A stretch of DNA of 5,642 nt from Acidobacteriaceae bacterium (GCA_003136335.1 PLEA01000408.1:1-5642); one strand, 5' to 3'. Counted from the first letter of the stretch, positions 1 through 5,313 are shown. The notes: generated by a model not told the origin, from the letters alone. Numbers and translations: made by a program.

Positions 1-480
1 CGCGCCCGTCAGCGGCACCGTCTGCACCAGCGAGAGCGCGATGTCGCCGGTGCCCGGCGGCAGATCGACGATGAGATAGTCGAGTTGTCCCCACTCCACC
101 AGCCCCAAGAACTGGCGAATGATCTGGTGCAGCATCGGCCCGCGCCAAATCACCGGCTTGTCGCCAGGATTGAGAAATCCCACAGAAATCACTTTCAGCC
201 CATACGCCTGCAGCGGCTCAATGCGGTTCTCGCCAACCATGCGCGGCTGGTCGTTAACCCCCAGCATCAGCGGGACGTTGGGACCATACACGTCCGCATC
301 GAGCAGGCCGACTTTGTGTCCCATCTTGACGAGAGCGACGGCCAGGTTCACCGACAGCGTGGTCTTGCCAACGCCGCCCTTCCCCGATCCGACGGCGATG
401 ATGGCATCCACCCCCGGCAGCGGTTGCGGCCCCTGCGGCGCCGGCCCTTGTCCATGCTGATGCGGCATATGTGCGTTCAA
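1..480 (-). CDS. mrp: Mrp/NBP35 (ApbC) family P-loop ATPase, iron-sulfur cluster carrier, 3' end outside the window
   Basis: Cytosolic ATPase of the Mrp/ApbC/Nbp35 (MinD-like, deviant Walker A) family, which binds and transfers Fe-S clusters to apo-proteins. Seen: 160 codons. The deviant Walker A motif [11 protein letters not shown] lies at about residues 31-41, the [12 protein letters not shown] segment (Walker A' Asp, Mrp signature) follows, and DLPPGTGD (Walker B region) sits near the cut end. The C-terminal CXXC that would hold the cluster lies beyond the window. Only about 30 residues, rich in Gly, Pro, Gln and His, precede the P-loop, so the MIP18/DUF59 domain found at the N terminus of many bacterial Mrp proteins is absent. 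I chose TTG at 480 because GGAG (490-493) sits 9 nt upstream; the ATG at 468 is 21 nt away. Transcribed divergently from the gene at 659. The family call is very secure; the start is less so. Confidence 0.95.
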   Translation of the reverse strand, partial: MNAHMPHQHGQGPAPQGPQPLPGVDAIIAVGSGKGGVGKTTLSVNLAVALVKMGHKVGLLDADVYGPNVPLMLGVNDQPRMVGENRIEPLQAYGLKVISVGFLNPGDKPVIWRGPMLHQIIRQFLGLVEWGQLDYLIVDLPPGTGDIALSLVQTVPLTGA

Positions 481-489
481 AAGATCACA

Positions 490-493
490 CTCC
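490..493 (-). promoter_or_regulatory. Shine-Dalgarno GGAG deciding the mrp start
   Basis: GGAG on the minus strand lies 9 nt before a TTG codon (480-478) and 21 nt before the first in-frame ATG (468-466). The spacing supports TTG as the initiator, adding four residues (M-N-A-H) before the ATG-encoded Met. Confidence 0.5.
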
Positions 494-532
494 AGGAATG
501 AATTTCGAAGATGAGATAGAATCCCAGGCTCG

Positions 533-538
533 ATTATA
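533..538 (-). promoter_or_regulatory. TATAAT -10 box for mrp
   Basis: A perfect TATAAT on the minus strand would start transcription near 526 and give a leader of about 46 nt before the TTG start. No good -35 hexamer is seen at 17-18 bp spacing, so this rests on the -10 alone. Confidence 0.45.
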
Positions 539-658
539 CAGGCGGTGGGCGGCGCGGCAGACTCGACCTGCCGTTCGACCTTGGCGACAGAAATCTGACC
601 CTACGCAAGAGTCCAGAATCTCTAGACGGCGGGTCCCCGGCGGGGTTAAGGTTCTGAA

Positions 659-998
659 ATGAGCCGAGTCACTAATGCAATTCTTGTTGCGCATGTCAGC
701 GCGCGAGGCACCTCTGACCCGGAGATTGATTCAGTCAACAAATTCCTGCGAGAACGAGAGGATGGCGGTGGTGGCGAGTTCATAGAGGTAACGCCCCACG
801 CGGGCGGGACGAAGCACATGGAGTGTCGCATATATCGGTCGGCGTTTAATCATGCCGATACGGAGGTCATCCTCACACGCAGTCGACCAAGCGCCTTGGC
901 GAGACAAGGATGCGGTTCAGGTGTTCGTAAGAGAACAGGAGGAAGACGGCTTTTTACTTCGATACAACGGCCGTCTCTCTTCAGAAATGACGTCCTGA
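659..998 (+). pseudogene. Small uncharacterised protein gene, apparently frameshifted near 875-880
   Basis: The first part reads from ATG 659 in one frame (residues 1 to about 73, including AGGTKHMECRIY and SAFNHADTEVILT). At about 875-880 (CACACGC) the protein-like reading moves to the +1 frame, giving AVDQAPWRDKDAVQVF and REQEEDGFLLRYNGRL up to TGA at 996-998. Joined, the two parts make a coherent acidic 112-aa product, as expected if one base were inserted. Without the shift, the original frame continues to 1048 as a basic Arg/Ser-rich tail with no protein character. AAGG lies 7 nt before the ATG. The reconstructed protein recalls small uncharacterised proteins of other bacteria carrying a GG-K-MEC...GAFN...APW pattern, but that is memory and was not checked. 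No function is assigned. A sequencing error is as likely as true inactivation. Confidence 0.55.
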
Positions 999-1005
999 TT
1001 AGTGC

Positions 1006-1035
1006 CCTTTATAGCCCCCGCGCGGGCTTTAAAGG
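1006..1035. repeat. Hairpin with 12-bp arms downstream of the 659-998 gene
   Basis: Arms CCTTTATAGCCC (1006-1017) and GGGCTTTAAAGG (1024-1035) pair with one mismatch around a 6-nt loop, 8 bp after the TGA at 998. It could act as a bidirectional terminator, but no T-tract follows, so it is listed as an inverted repeat. Confidence 0.55.
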
Positions 1036-1058
1036 CGTCATTCGTTGACACGACTCAC

Positions 1059-1221
1059 GGCGCGGCTCGAAGCCGCGCCCTTTCAAAACCAAGGCGAAAC
1101 CCCAGTATTCAGCGAACTGCCGAGCCCCGGCGTAGCGCGTGGCCTGCGGCACGGCTGAAGAGGTTGCGGAAGAAGTCCGCTTTTGCGTTGTTTTGAAAAG
1201 AGCGCGGCTTTTAGCCGCGCC
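1059..1221. repeat. Pair of inverted ~31-bp palindromic units
   Basis: The unit at 1059-1089 is a perfect hairpin (GGCGCGGCT, loop CGA, AGCCGCGCC) followed by CTTTCAAAAC. The unit at 1190-1221 is nearly the same sequence inverted: GTTTTGAAAAG, then GCGCGGCT, loop TTT, AGCCGCGC. The two copies differ mainly in the loop, at one stem base and by one extra base in the A/T part. A structured unit present twice in opposite orientation, each with its own hairpin, is the arrangement of REP/BIME-like elements. No coding sequence is convincing across it. Confidence 0.7.
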
Positions 1222-1312
1222 GCAAGCCGTTCAAAATGAATAACGGCTTTAGCCGCTGAGGGTAGTATTCAAGCAAGAAGAAGAGTCTTTCCGCAACCTC
1301 TGAAGCCGTGCC
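1148..1312. repeat. 24-bp inverted repeat flanking inner hairpins
   Basis: The left arm 1148-1171 and right arm 1289-1312 are reverse complements apart from two adjacent mismatches in the middle (GA against TC). Each arm carries a GGCACGGCT...GAGGTTGCGGAA core. About 117 bp lie between the arms, including the hairpins at 1190-1221 and 1224-1255. This could be a MITE-like unit or a composite of dispersed palindromic repeats. No target-site duplication was recognised. Confidence 0.65.
1224..1255. repeat. Overlapping small hairpins
   Basis: AAGCCGTT (1224-1231) pairs with AACGGCTT (1242-1249), and CGGCT (1244-1248) can instead pair with AGCCG (1251-1255). The two structures exclude each other. 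Both reuse the GGCT/AGCC theme of the neighbouring units. Confidence 0.5.
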
Positions 1313-1397
1313 CTTCCCAAAATCAATTGGAAATAACTTCTGGCCGTACCTAATCCGCCCAGCCAATCGTCGTCCCCAAACTAAGAGCACAAAAGTC

Positions 1398-1429
1398 AGC
1401 ATCATTTGATGCTATAATCCATGCATGGA
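1398..1429 (+). promoter_or_regulatory. vapBC promoter with extended -10 and two palindromes (candidate operator)
   Basis: TGCTATAAT (1410-1418) is a perfect extended -10 (TGn plus TATAAT, box 1413-1418); no good -35 is seen, which extended -10 promoters can tolerate. The 16-bp palindrome AGCATCA-TT-TGATGCT (1398-1413) abuts the -10, and the perfect 12-bp palindrome TCCATGCATGGA (1418-1429) covers the likely transcription start and runs into the Shine-Dalgarno. VapB antitoxins and VapBC complexes usually repress their own promoter through inverted repeats, so these are the natural candidate operators. Confidence 0.6.
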
Positions 1430-1435
1430 GCTTCT

Positions 1436-1633
1436 ATGAGAACCACCGTTGCGCTGGATGACGATCTCGTACGCATGGCCCAGGAGTTTACAGGGGTGGC
1501 GGAAAAAACGGCATTGCTTCGTGAAGCTCTTAAAGCCCTCATCGAGCGGGAAAGCGCTCGCAGATTGGCGTCCCTGGGAGGCACGATGCCGCAATTGAAG
1601 AATACTCCACGCCGCCGGGCGGGGAAGAATTGA
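1436..1633 (+). CDS. vapB: VapB-type antitoxin
   Basis: Antitoxin of a type II VapBC module: binds and neutralises the VapC RNase and represses the operon. Seen: 65 aa. The opening MRTTVALDDDLV is characteristic of short ribbon-helix-helix VapB proteins: residues 3-7 form the DNA-contacting strand, and helices cover about 9-17 and 22-40. The basic C-terminal tail (about 50-65) would wrap the toxin. ATG 1436 is preferred because GGAG (1427-1430) lies 5 nt upstream and the family usually begins here. The in-frame ATG at 1421 would add five residues but lies inside the palindrome, next to the likely transcription start. The stop overlaps the vapC start, so the two are translationally coupled. 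Confidence 0.88.
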   Translation: MRTTVALDDDLVRMAQEFTGVAEKTALLREALKALIERESARRLASLGGTMPQLKNTPRRRAGKN

Positions 1634-1998
1634 TTCTCGCTGATACCTCGGTTTGGATCGACCATCTGCGTTCCGGGAACAAAGAAATGCGTAGACATCT
1701 TGACCAAGGGCAGATTGTCATCCATCCGTTCATCGTTGCCGAACTTGCCTTGGGATCGTTAAAGGAGCGCACGAAGACGCTTGCACTGCTGGACCTCTTA
1801 CCGCAGGTACGGGTGGCACGACTGAGCGAACTGCGGCTAATGATTGAGTCGCGCCGGTTGTACAACCTGGGGATCGGTCTGACCGACGCACACTTAATCG
1901 CCTCTGTATTGATTGATTCGCCCACGCTTCTGTGGACAAGAGATAAGCGACTCCGCCAGGTCGCCGAAAATCTCGGCATTCACGCCAGTTTGCCCTGA
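1630..1998 (+). CDS. vapC: VapC-type PIN-domain RNase toxin
   Basis: Mg2+-dependent endoribonuclease of the PIN superfamily, the toxin of the module; VapC proteins typically cut tRNA or rRNA and stop translation. Seen: 122 aa, close to the usual 125-140. All expected acidic residues are present: Asp5 in MILADTSVW, Glu38 in FIVAELALGS, Asp86 in GLTDAHLIAS, and Asp105 in LLWTRDKRL. It should therefore be catalytically intact. The start is TTG at 1630, overlapping the vapB TGA (1631-1633), with GGGGAAG at 1621-1627 just before it. A weak start codon coupled to the antitoxin stop would keep toxin output below antitoxin. The specific RNA target cannot be read from sequence. Confidence 0.92.
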   Translation: MILADTSVWIDHLRSGNKEMRRHLDQGQIVIHPFIVAELALGSLKERTKTLALLDLLPQVRVARLSELRLMIESRRLYNLGIGLTDAHLIASVLIDSPTLLWTRDKRLRQVAENLGIHASLP

Positions 1999-2062
1999 TT
2001 TCGCCGGCGACGGTGTTGTAGATGGTCAGGTTGAGACGCGGGATTGTTGCCGGCGGAAGGCT
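1997..2062 (-). pseudogene. Possible short coding relic
   Basis: Read on the minus strand from 2062, about 22 codons give a protein-like string (LPPATIPRLNLTIYNTVAGEI) right after an in-frame TAG (2063-2065), with no start codon or ribosome binding site. It meets the end of vapC and could be the remnant of a gene cut by insertion of the toxin-antitoxin module, or a dispersed repeat. The evidence is composition only. Confidence 0.2.
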
Positions 2063-2153
2063 CTACCAAACGCCGATTGAGGTTTTTTGCGCACCCTCCC
2101 ATGGAAAGGATCTTTCCCACTTTTCCACAGACCGAAATCCGCATACTTTCAAG

Positions 2154-2212
2154 CTCGTAAGAGAAAGCTCGTAACAGAAATGCTCGTAACAGGAATGTTC
2201 GTAACAGAAAAG
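2154..2212. repeat. Four-copy ~15-bp tandem repeat
   Basis: Units start at 2154 (14 bp), 2168, 2183 and 2198 (15 bp each), with consensus CTCGTAACAGAAATG and one to three differences per copy. There are no spacers, so this is a minisatellite and not a CRISPR array. It lies in the gene-free 1999-2291 interval. The period is a multiple of three, so both strands read as pentapeptide repeats in chance ORFs (for example FLLRA on the minus strand), but no start, ribosome binding site or homology supports translation. Confidence 0.8.
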
Positions 2213-2265
2213 GACGGCTTCCGTAATGAGGCAATGTCGGGTTGTCGCTTATCGCCGAAGCTGGA

Positions 2266-2288
2266 TTTCACAGCGATTTTCACAGCGA
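2266..2288. repeat. 11-bp direct repeat
   Basis: TTTCACAGCGA occurs at 2266-2276 and again at 2278-2288, just past the 3' end of the thioesterase gene. It is a second short tandem duplication in the same gene-free interval. Confidence 0.6.
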
Positions 2289-2291
2289 AGA

Positions 2292-2789
2292 TCAACGCGC
2301 CTTACGCCGCCGCTCCATTTCTGACCGGCGTATCTCGCGGCGCCTTCCGGCATCATCGTAGCGGCGCTGTTGCTCATCAGTCTCGGGAATGACCGGCGCG
2401 ACCTTCAGGTGCTTCCCCGCGCCATCGATGGCCACAAATGTCAGGTATGCGGAGGCCACGTGATGTGCCGTATCGGCAATGTAGTTCTCCACGTAGACTT
2501 TCACGCCAACCTCCATCGAAGTGTGGAAGACGCGGTTGACCGAGGAGCGCAGGATGGCGAGATCCCCTACCCGCACCGGGACCAGGAAGTCGATGTGATC
2601 GACGGATGCAGTCACCACATAGTTGCGCGAATGGCGATGCGCGGCCATGGCGCCGGCCAGGTCGATCCAGTGCATCAGCCGTCCGCCCAGCAGGGCGGCC
2701 AGCGGATTGGCGTCATTCGGCAATACAATTTCGGCCATTTCGGACTGCGAATCCCGAACCGGGCGAGGCGTCAGCGTAACGTCTGTCAT
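2292..2789 (-). CDS. YciA/BACH-type hotdog-fold acyl-CoA thioesterase
   Basis: Hydrolyses acyl-CoA thioesters to free acid and CoA in the cytosol; the family usually forms hexamers from hotdog dimers. Seen: 165 aa with one hotdog domain at about 15-125. PNDANPLAALLGGRLMHWID (24-43) matches the YciA-type motif (ND-N..G...GG.LM...D) that leads into the central helix; Asp43 aligns with the catalytic Asp of YciA. VTASVDHIDFLVPVRVGDL (59-77) is the next conserved strand pair. Beyond about 137 comes an Arg-rich tail (RRREIRRSEMERRRKAR) not needed for the fold. AAGGAAG lies about 12 nt before the ATG, slightly far. It is 52 bp downstream of the Cys-rich gene on the same strand, so co-transcription is possible. 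Substrate chain length cannot be told. Confidence 0.9.
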   Translation of the reverse strand: MTDVTLTPRPVRDSQSEMAEIVLPNDANPLAALLGGRLMHWIDLAGAMAAHRHSRNYVVTASVDHIDFLVPVRVGDLAILRSSVNRVFHTSMEVGVKVYVENYIADTAHHVASAYLTFVAIDGAGKHLKVAPVIPETDEQQRRYDDAGRRREIRRSEMERRRKAR

Positions 2790-2841
2790 AGTTGTCTTTG
2801 TCTTCCTTATGGGCGAGGCCGCTATATCTTGAGCGCTGCTT

Positions 2842-3297
2842 TCAAATCTTCTTTTTCAAGTACGACTCCAGAAAACATTCCGCCATCTTCTGAATGCGTG
2901 CGTCGTCGTGCCCTCGCAGCCAGGTGCTTCGCGACAAATCAAATTCCAAGTCACCATGTGCGACGGGCCTGTGATCGCGTTCGCACGCATACCGAAGGAT
3001 TAGGACTCGGGCAGGCACAGCCGCGACATCCTGTCCCTTGTTTCGCGCGGCCGGATCGGGCGGCGCGGACACCGCAAATCGCACCGCATCCCCAGGCCGC
3101 TCCCGTGGCGTCCAGCTACAACTGCTGGCGTATCCCAGATTGCAGAACGCTTCCAGGACATCTTGCGACGGAATTTCGCCTTCGTGCCCAGGCGCGGTAC
3201 AGTGACCGCTCCATCCCGATCCCAACGGAAGCCTTGCAGGATGCGGCCACTTGCCATTTTCCAGTTTCGTCACCGGCATGAAATACGGGCAGGCCAT
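2842..3297 (-). CDS. Cys-rich protein of unknown function
   Basis: From ATG 3297 the product has 151 aa and opens MACPYFMP. Reading instead from TTG 3336 gives 164 aa and adds one more Cys. In the 164-aa numbering the cysteines are C12-X3-C16, C46 (in SGHCTAPGHEG), C65-X7-C73 (in FCNLGYASSCSW), then C118 (RYACERDHRPVAHG) and C154 near the end. A His follows several of them. The spacing suggests a metal or Fe-S site, but I know no named domain with this pattern. No transmembrane segment or signal peptide is visible. I chose ATG because neither start has a good ribosome binding site and a -10-like TACAAT (3341-3336, minus strand) overlaps the TTG, which would put that start upstream of the transcript. 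I believe similar proteins occur in Acidobacteriota, from memory only. It precedes the thioesterase gene. Confidence 0.75.
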   Translation of the reverse strand: MACPYFMPVTKLENGKWPHPARLPLGSGWSGHCTAPGHEGEIPSQDVLEAFCNLGYASSCSWTPRERPGDAVRFAVSAPPDPAARNKGQDVAAVPARVLILRYACERDHRPVAHGDLEFDLSRSTWLRGHDDARIQKMAECFLESYLKKKI

Positions 3298-3335
3298 TTC
3301 GCAGCTCTCAAACTTTAGAATTGTCGGGACTGGCA

Positions 3336-3364
3336 ATTGTAATCAGTTGCAGGAGGTCTGGCCA
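3336..3364 (-). promoter_or_regulatory. Possible promoter of the Cys-rich gene
   Basis: On the minus strand, TGGCCA (3364-3359, 4 of 6 to TTGACA) is followed after 17 bp by TACAAT (3341-3336, 5 of 6 to TATAAT). It would start transcription near 3329, leaving a leader of about 30 nt before ATG 3297 and excluding the upstream TTG. Confidence 0.35.
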
Positions 3365-3438
3365 GTAAACAGAAGGACGTGCGGCGCGCTCTAAGGTATC
3401 GGTTGTAGTAATCTCGTCTTCAGAGGCTGCTCGAACGT

Positions 3439-3747
3439 ATGGACCGCATCACCACGCTCAACGAAATTCTGACGGAAAATCCCAAAGACGCCTTCGCGCG
3501 TTACGGACTCGCCATGGAATACTCCAAGCAGGGCGACTTCGACCGGGCGCTGGCGGAGTTTTCGATTCTGCTGGAAAGTCATCCGGAGTACACTGCCGGA
3601 TATTTCATGGCAGCGCAAGCCCTGGTGCGGGCTGAGAGAGTTGAAGACGCGAAGAAGATGCTGCAGGATGGCATCGCCTCGGCGCGGCGCACCGGAAACT
3701 TGCATGCACAATCGGAAATGGAAGCCATGCTGACGGAGTTGGGGTAA
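3439..3747 (+). CDS. Short tetratricopeptide-repeat protein
   Basis: A 102-aa cytosolic protein made almost entirely of TPR helices, a protein-interaction scaffold. TPR 1 (about 18-51) fits the consensus well: Leu24 and Ala25, Tyr28, Ala37, Phe41 and Pro49. TPR 2 (about 52-85) has Tyr55, Ala58/59, Ala71 and Leu75. A capping helix follows (about 88-101). The first 17 residues (MDRITTLNEILTENPKD) look like the second helix of a degenerate repeat. No signal peptide or catalytic domain is present, so the partner is unknown. GAGG (3423-3426) lies 12 nt before the ATG, a weak site. It is convergent with the SDR gene, with only 22 bp between the stops. Confidence 0.85.
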   Translation: MDRITTLNEILTENPKDAFARYGLAMEYSKQGDFDRALAEFSILLESHPEYTAGYFMAAQALVRAERVEDAKKMLQDGIASARRTGNLHAQSEMEAMLTELG

Positions 3748-3750
3748 GGG

Positions 3751-3777
3751 ACGCGTCCTTCGACGGGCGTTATTTTG
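3751..3777. terminator. Weak convergent terminator candidate
   Basis: Between the TPR and SDR stops, ACGCGTC (3751-3757) can pair with GAC-GG-GCGT (3762-3770), leaving a GG bulge, followed by TTATTTT on the plus strand. The perfect palindrome GGACGCGTCC (3749-3758) overlaps it. The structure is imperfect, so the call is tentative. Confidence 0.3.
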
Positions 3778-4552
3778 CCATCCTGCCCATTGCCCATTCC
3801 ACCACGCTCGGGAATAGTTGATAGAACTTCACCGGCACATGCATCGTCCACGGAACAATTACTTCCCGCTTCTGCTTCAAATATCCGCGCAGGGTGGCGC
3901 GGGCCACGCGTTCGGCGCTGATGCCTCGAACCGAACCCGGACGCACCTTCTTCAGTTCATTTCCTCGAACCGCATTTTCGCTGAAGGCTGTCCGCACATA
4001 GCCGGGACAAACGGTAAGCACGTGAATGCCGTCATTTTTCAGTTCGACTCCCGCGGCCTTGCCGATGGCATTCAAAGCAAACTTGGTGGCGCTATAGGAG
4101 GCGTGAAACGGCAGCGGGATGTGGCCGGCGACGCTCGAAATATTAATAATCGTGCCACCGCCTTGCTGCCGCATGACCGGGATGACCGCCTGCATCGCCG
4201 ATACTGCACCGAAGAAGTTGGTTTCGAACATTTCGTGGCAGGCCGGCATCTCCACCTCCGCAACGGAATCCATCAGACCGTGCCCCGCGTTATTGATCCA
4301 GACATTGAGCTGCTTGAAATGGTGCAGGGTAAGGGCGAGAACGCGATCGATCTCTTCGGAGTTGCGGACGTCGCAGGAAAGAGCGACGGTGCGTTCGGGA
4401 TAACCGCTGCGGACGCGCGCCGCCTCGGCTCGCCCCGCATCGCGTGAGAGCAGCACCACGCTGGCTCCTTCCCCGGCAAAAACTTTCGCAATCGCCTCGC
4501 CGATTCCCATCGAAGCGCCTGTGACCACGACTACTTTCCCAACGAGTTCCAT
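3770..4552 (-). CDS. Classical short-chain dehydrogenase/reductase (SDR family)
   Basis: NAD(P)H-dependent oxidoreductase with a Rossmann fold, 260 aa, the usual classical SDR length. Motifs seen: the dinucleotide-binding TGASMGIG (11-18), the adenine-pocket CDV (60-62), NNAG (87-90), and the catalytic tetrad Asn112 (ETNFFG), Ser140 (INISSVAG), Tyr153 and Lys157 (YSATK), with PG at 183-184. Arg37 right after the second strand (LLSRD) suggests NADP(H) over NAD(H). The C-terminal 30 residues are hydrophobic and basic and may form a lid or membrane-touching helix. ATG 4552 is chosen because it starts directly before the first Rossmann strand. The same frame stays open 91 codons further, but that part is antisense to the LON gene and has no SDR features. 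The substrate cannot be told. Confidence 0.93.
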   Translation of the reverse strand: MELVGKVVVVTGASMGIGEAIAKVFAGEGASVVLLSRDAGRAEAARVRSGYPERTVALSCDVRNSEEIDRVLALTLHHFKQLNVWINNAGHGLMDSVAEVEMPACHEMFETNFFGAVSAMQAVIPVMRQQGGGTIINISSVAGHIPLPFHASYSATKFALNAIGKAAGVELKNDGIHVLTVCPGYVRTAFSENAVRGNELKKVRPGSVRGISAERVARATLRGYLKQKREVIVPWTMHVPVKFYQLFPSVVEWAMGRMAK

Positions 4553-4558
4553 GCTCGG

Positions 4559-4587
4559 GTTGTATCCTCCGCGACACGGCAAGTCAA
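4559..4587 (-). promoter_or_regulatory. SDR gene promoter, probably leaderless
   Basis: On the minus strand TTGACT (4587-4582, 5 of 6 to TTGACA) is followed after exactly 17 bp by TACAAC (4564-4559, 4 of 6 to TATAAT). Six bases then separate the -10 from the A of ATG 4552, where transcription would be expected to begin. The only GGAGG nearby (4570-4566) is 13 nt from the ATG, inside the promoter spacer, and would not be transcribed. Confidence 0.5.
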
Positions 4588-4652
4588 GATGCGCAGCCGC
4601 GCGAGTGCCGGAGAGTCGATGCTGGACGAACGGTGTTGCAGAAGCCGTGTCG

Positions 4653-4658
4653 TACAAT
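4653..4658 (+). promoter_or_regulatory. Possible -10 box of the LON-domain gene
   Basis: TACAAT lies 43 bp before the GTG start at 4702, a reasonable leader length. No -35 at normal spacing stands out (TTGCAG is only 11 bp away), so support is limited. Confidence 0.3.
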
Positions 4659-4692
4659 CGAACAACCCGCTCGCTTCTACACGCCCGATATT

Positions 4693-4696
4693 GGAG
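4693..4696 (+). promoter_or_regulatory. Shine-Dalgarno GGAG deciding a GTG start
   Basis: GGAG lies 5 nt before GTG 4702. This supports GTG over the in-frame ATG at 4633, whose 23 extra codons are not part of the LON domain and overlap the divergent promoter region. Confidence 0.65.
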
Positions 4697-4701
4697 ACTT
4701 C

Positions 4702-5313
4702 GTGGCACTGCTTCCATTGTTTCCGCTCGACGTGGTCCTGCTCCCCGGCACTCCCCTGCCTCTGCACATTTTCGAGCCGCGATACAAAGAGATGATTCGC
4801 GAATGCCTGGCCAACAACGCGGCATTCGGGGTGGTGCGCGCTCTGCAAGAAGGCATCGCAGAAGTTGGATGCACCGCCGAGATTGTCAGCGTCACGAAGG
4901 AGTATCCCGACGGACGTTTGGATCTGGTAGCCGAGGGCCGCAAACGCTTTGAGGTGCTCGAACTGAACCGGGAGCGCACTTTCTTGCAGGCGGACGTATT
5001 GCTGGTGCCGGATGAAGAGGAACTGCGCACTCCGCCCCCGGAGGACAGAGCGAGGGCGATTCAGCTTCACTTGGAGATTCTGTCGCTGGCCGGGGCGGTG
5101 CAGGATCTGTCCGCAGCCAGTCCGGGCGCGCTTTCTTATTATCTGGCGGGCTCTCTGCCGCTCGATCTGGACTTCAAACAGAAACTGCTCACGATGCGAA
5201 CCGAAACTGAGCGTATCCAGGCGGTCGCGGCTTATCTGGGAAGCATTGTTCCCAACCTCCGTCGAGCGGCACGGGCGCGCGAAAAGGCTGGTGGCAATGG
5301 GCATGCCGGCTAA
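4702..5313 (+). CDS. Stand-alone LON substrate-binding-domain protein
   Basis: Carries the N-terminal (substrate-binding) domain of Lon protease without the AAA+ or protease domains; such stand-alone proteins are common, but their role is poorly defined. Seen: 203 aa from GTG 4702. The opening LLPLFPLDVVLLPGTPLPLH and IFEPRYKEM (about 3-31) is the family hallmark (FPL..V..PG..LPL.IFE.RY). GRLDLVAEGRKRFEV (about 72-86) is the second conserved block. The C-terminal half is helical (about 115-190). The end (RRAARAREKAGGNGHAG) is basic and probably disordered. Length fits a complete LON domain with its helical bundle, so this is not a truncated Lon. Divergent from the SDR gene and 117 bp upstream of the AAA+ ATPase. 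Confidence 0.92.
   Translation: MALLPLFPLDVVLLPGTPLPLHIFEPRYKEMIRECLANNAAFGVVRALQEGIAEVGCTAEIVSVTKEYPDGRLDLVAEGRKRFEVLELNRERTFLQADVLLVPDEEELRTPPPEDRARAIQLHLEILSLAGAVQDLSAASPGALSYYLAGSLPLDLDFKQKLLTMRTETERIQAVAAYLGSIVPNLRRAARAREKAGGNGHAG

Noticed and set aside
85..501. Plus-strand open frame opposite mrp
   Set aside because: The minus strand carries a clear Mrp protein with Walker A and B motifs over the same bases.
1211..1405. Minus-strand 64-codon open frame
   Set aside because: It overlaps the palindromic repeat cluster, lacks a ribosome binding site and begins inside the vapBC operator region.
2121..2129. TTTTCCACA resembling a DnaA box
   Set aside because: A single site fitting a relaxed consensus, with no cluster, no AT-rich unwinding region and no dnaA, dnaN or gidA neighbours.
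2154..2212. CRISPR array
   Set aside because: The units are contiguous 15-mers without unique spacers, and no cas genes are in the window.
2370..3281. Long plus-strand open frame of 303 codons
   Set aside because: It runs antisense through both the thioesterase and the Cys-rich gene, has no ribosome binding site and shows no domain. High GC makes such shadows common.
3818..4447. Plus-strand open frame of 209 codons
   Set aside because: Entirely antisense to the SDR gene, whose motifs are unmistakable.
4633..4701. ATG 4633 as the LON-domain gene start
   Set aside because: The 23 extra residues do not belong to the domain, and GTG 4702 has a well-placed GGAG.
4553..4825. 91-codon N-terminal extension of the SDR reading frame
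   Set aside because: It lies antisense to the LON-domain gene and its start, has no Rossmann or targeting features, and the SDR fold begins right at ATG 4552.
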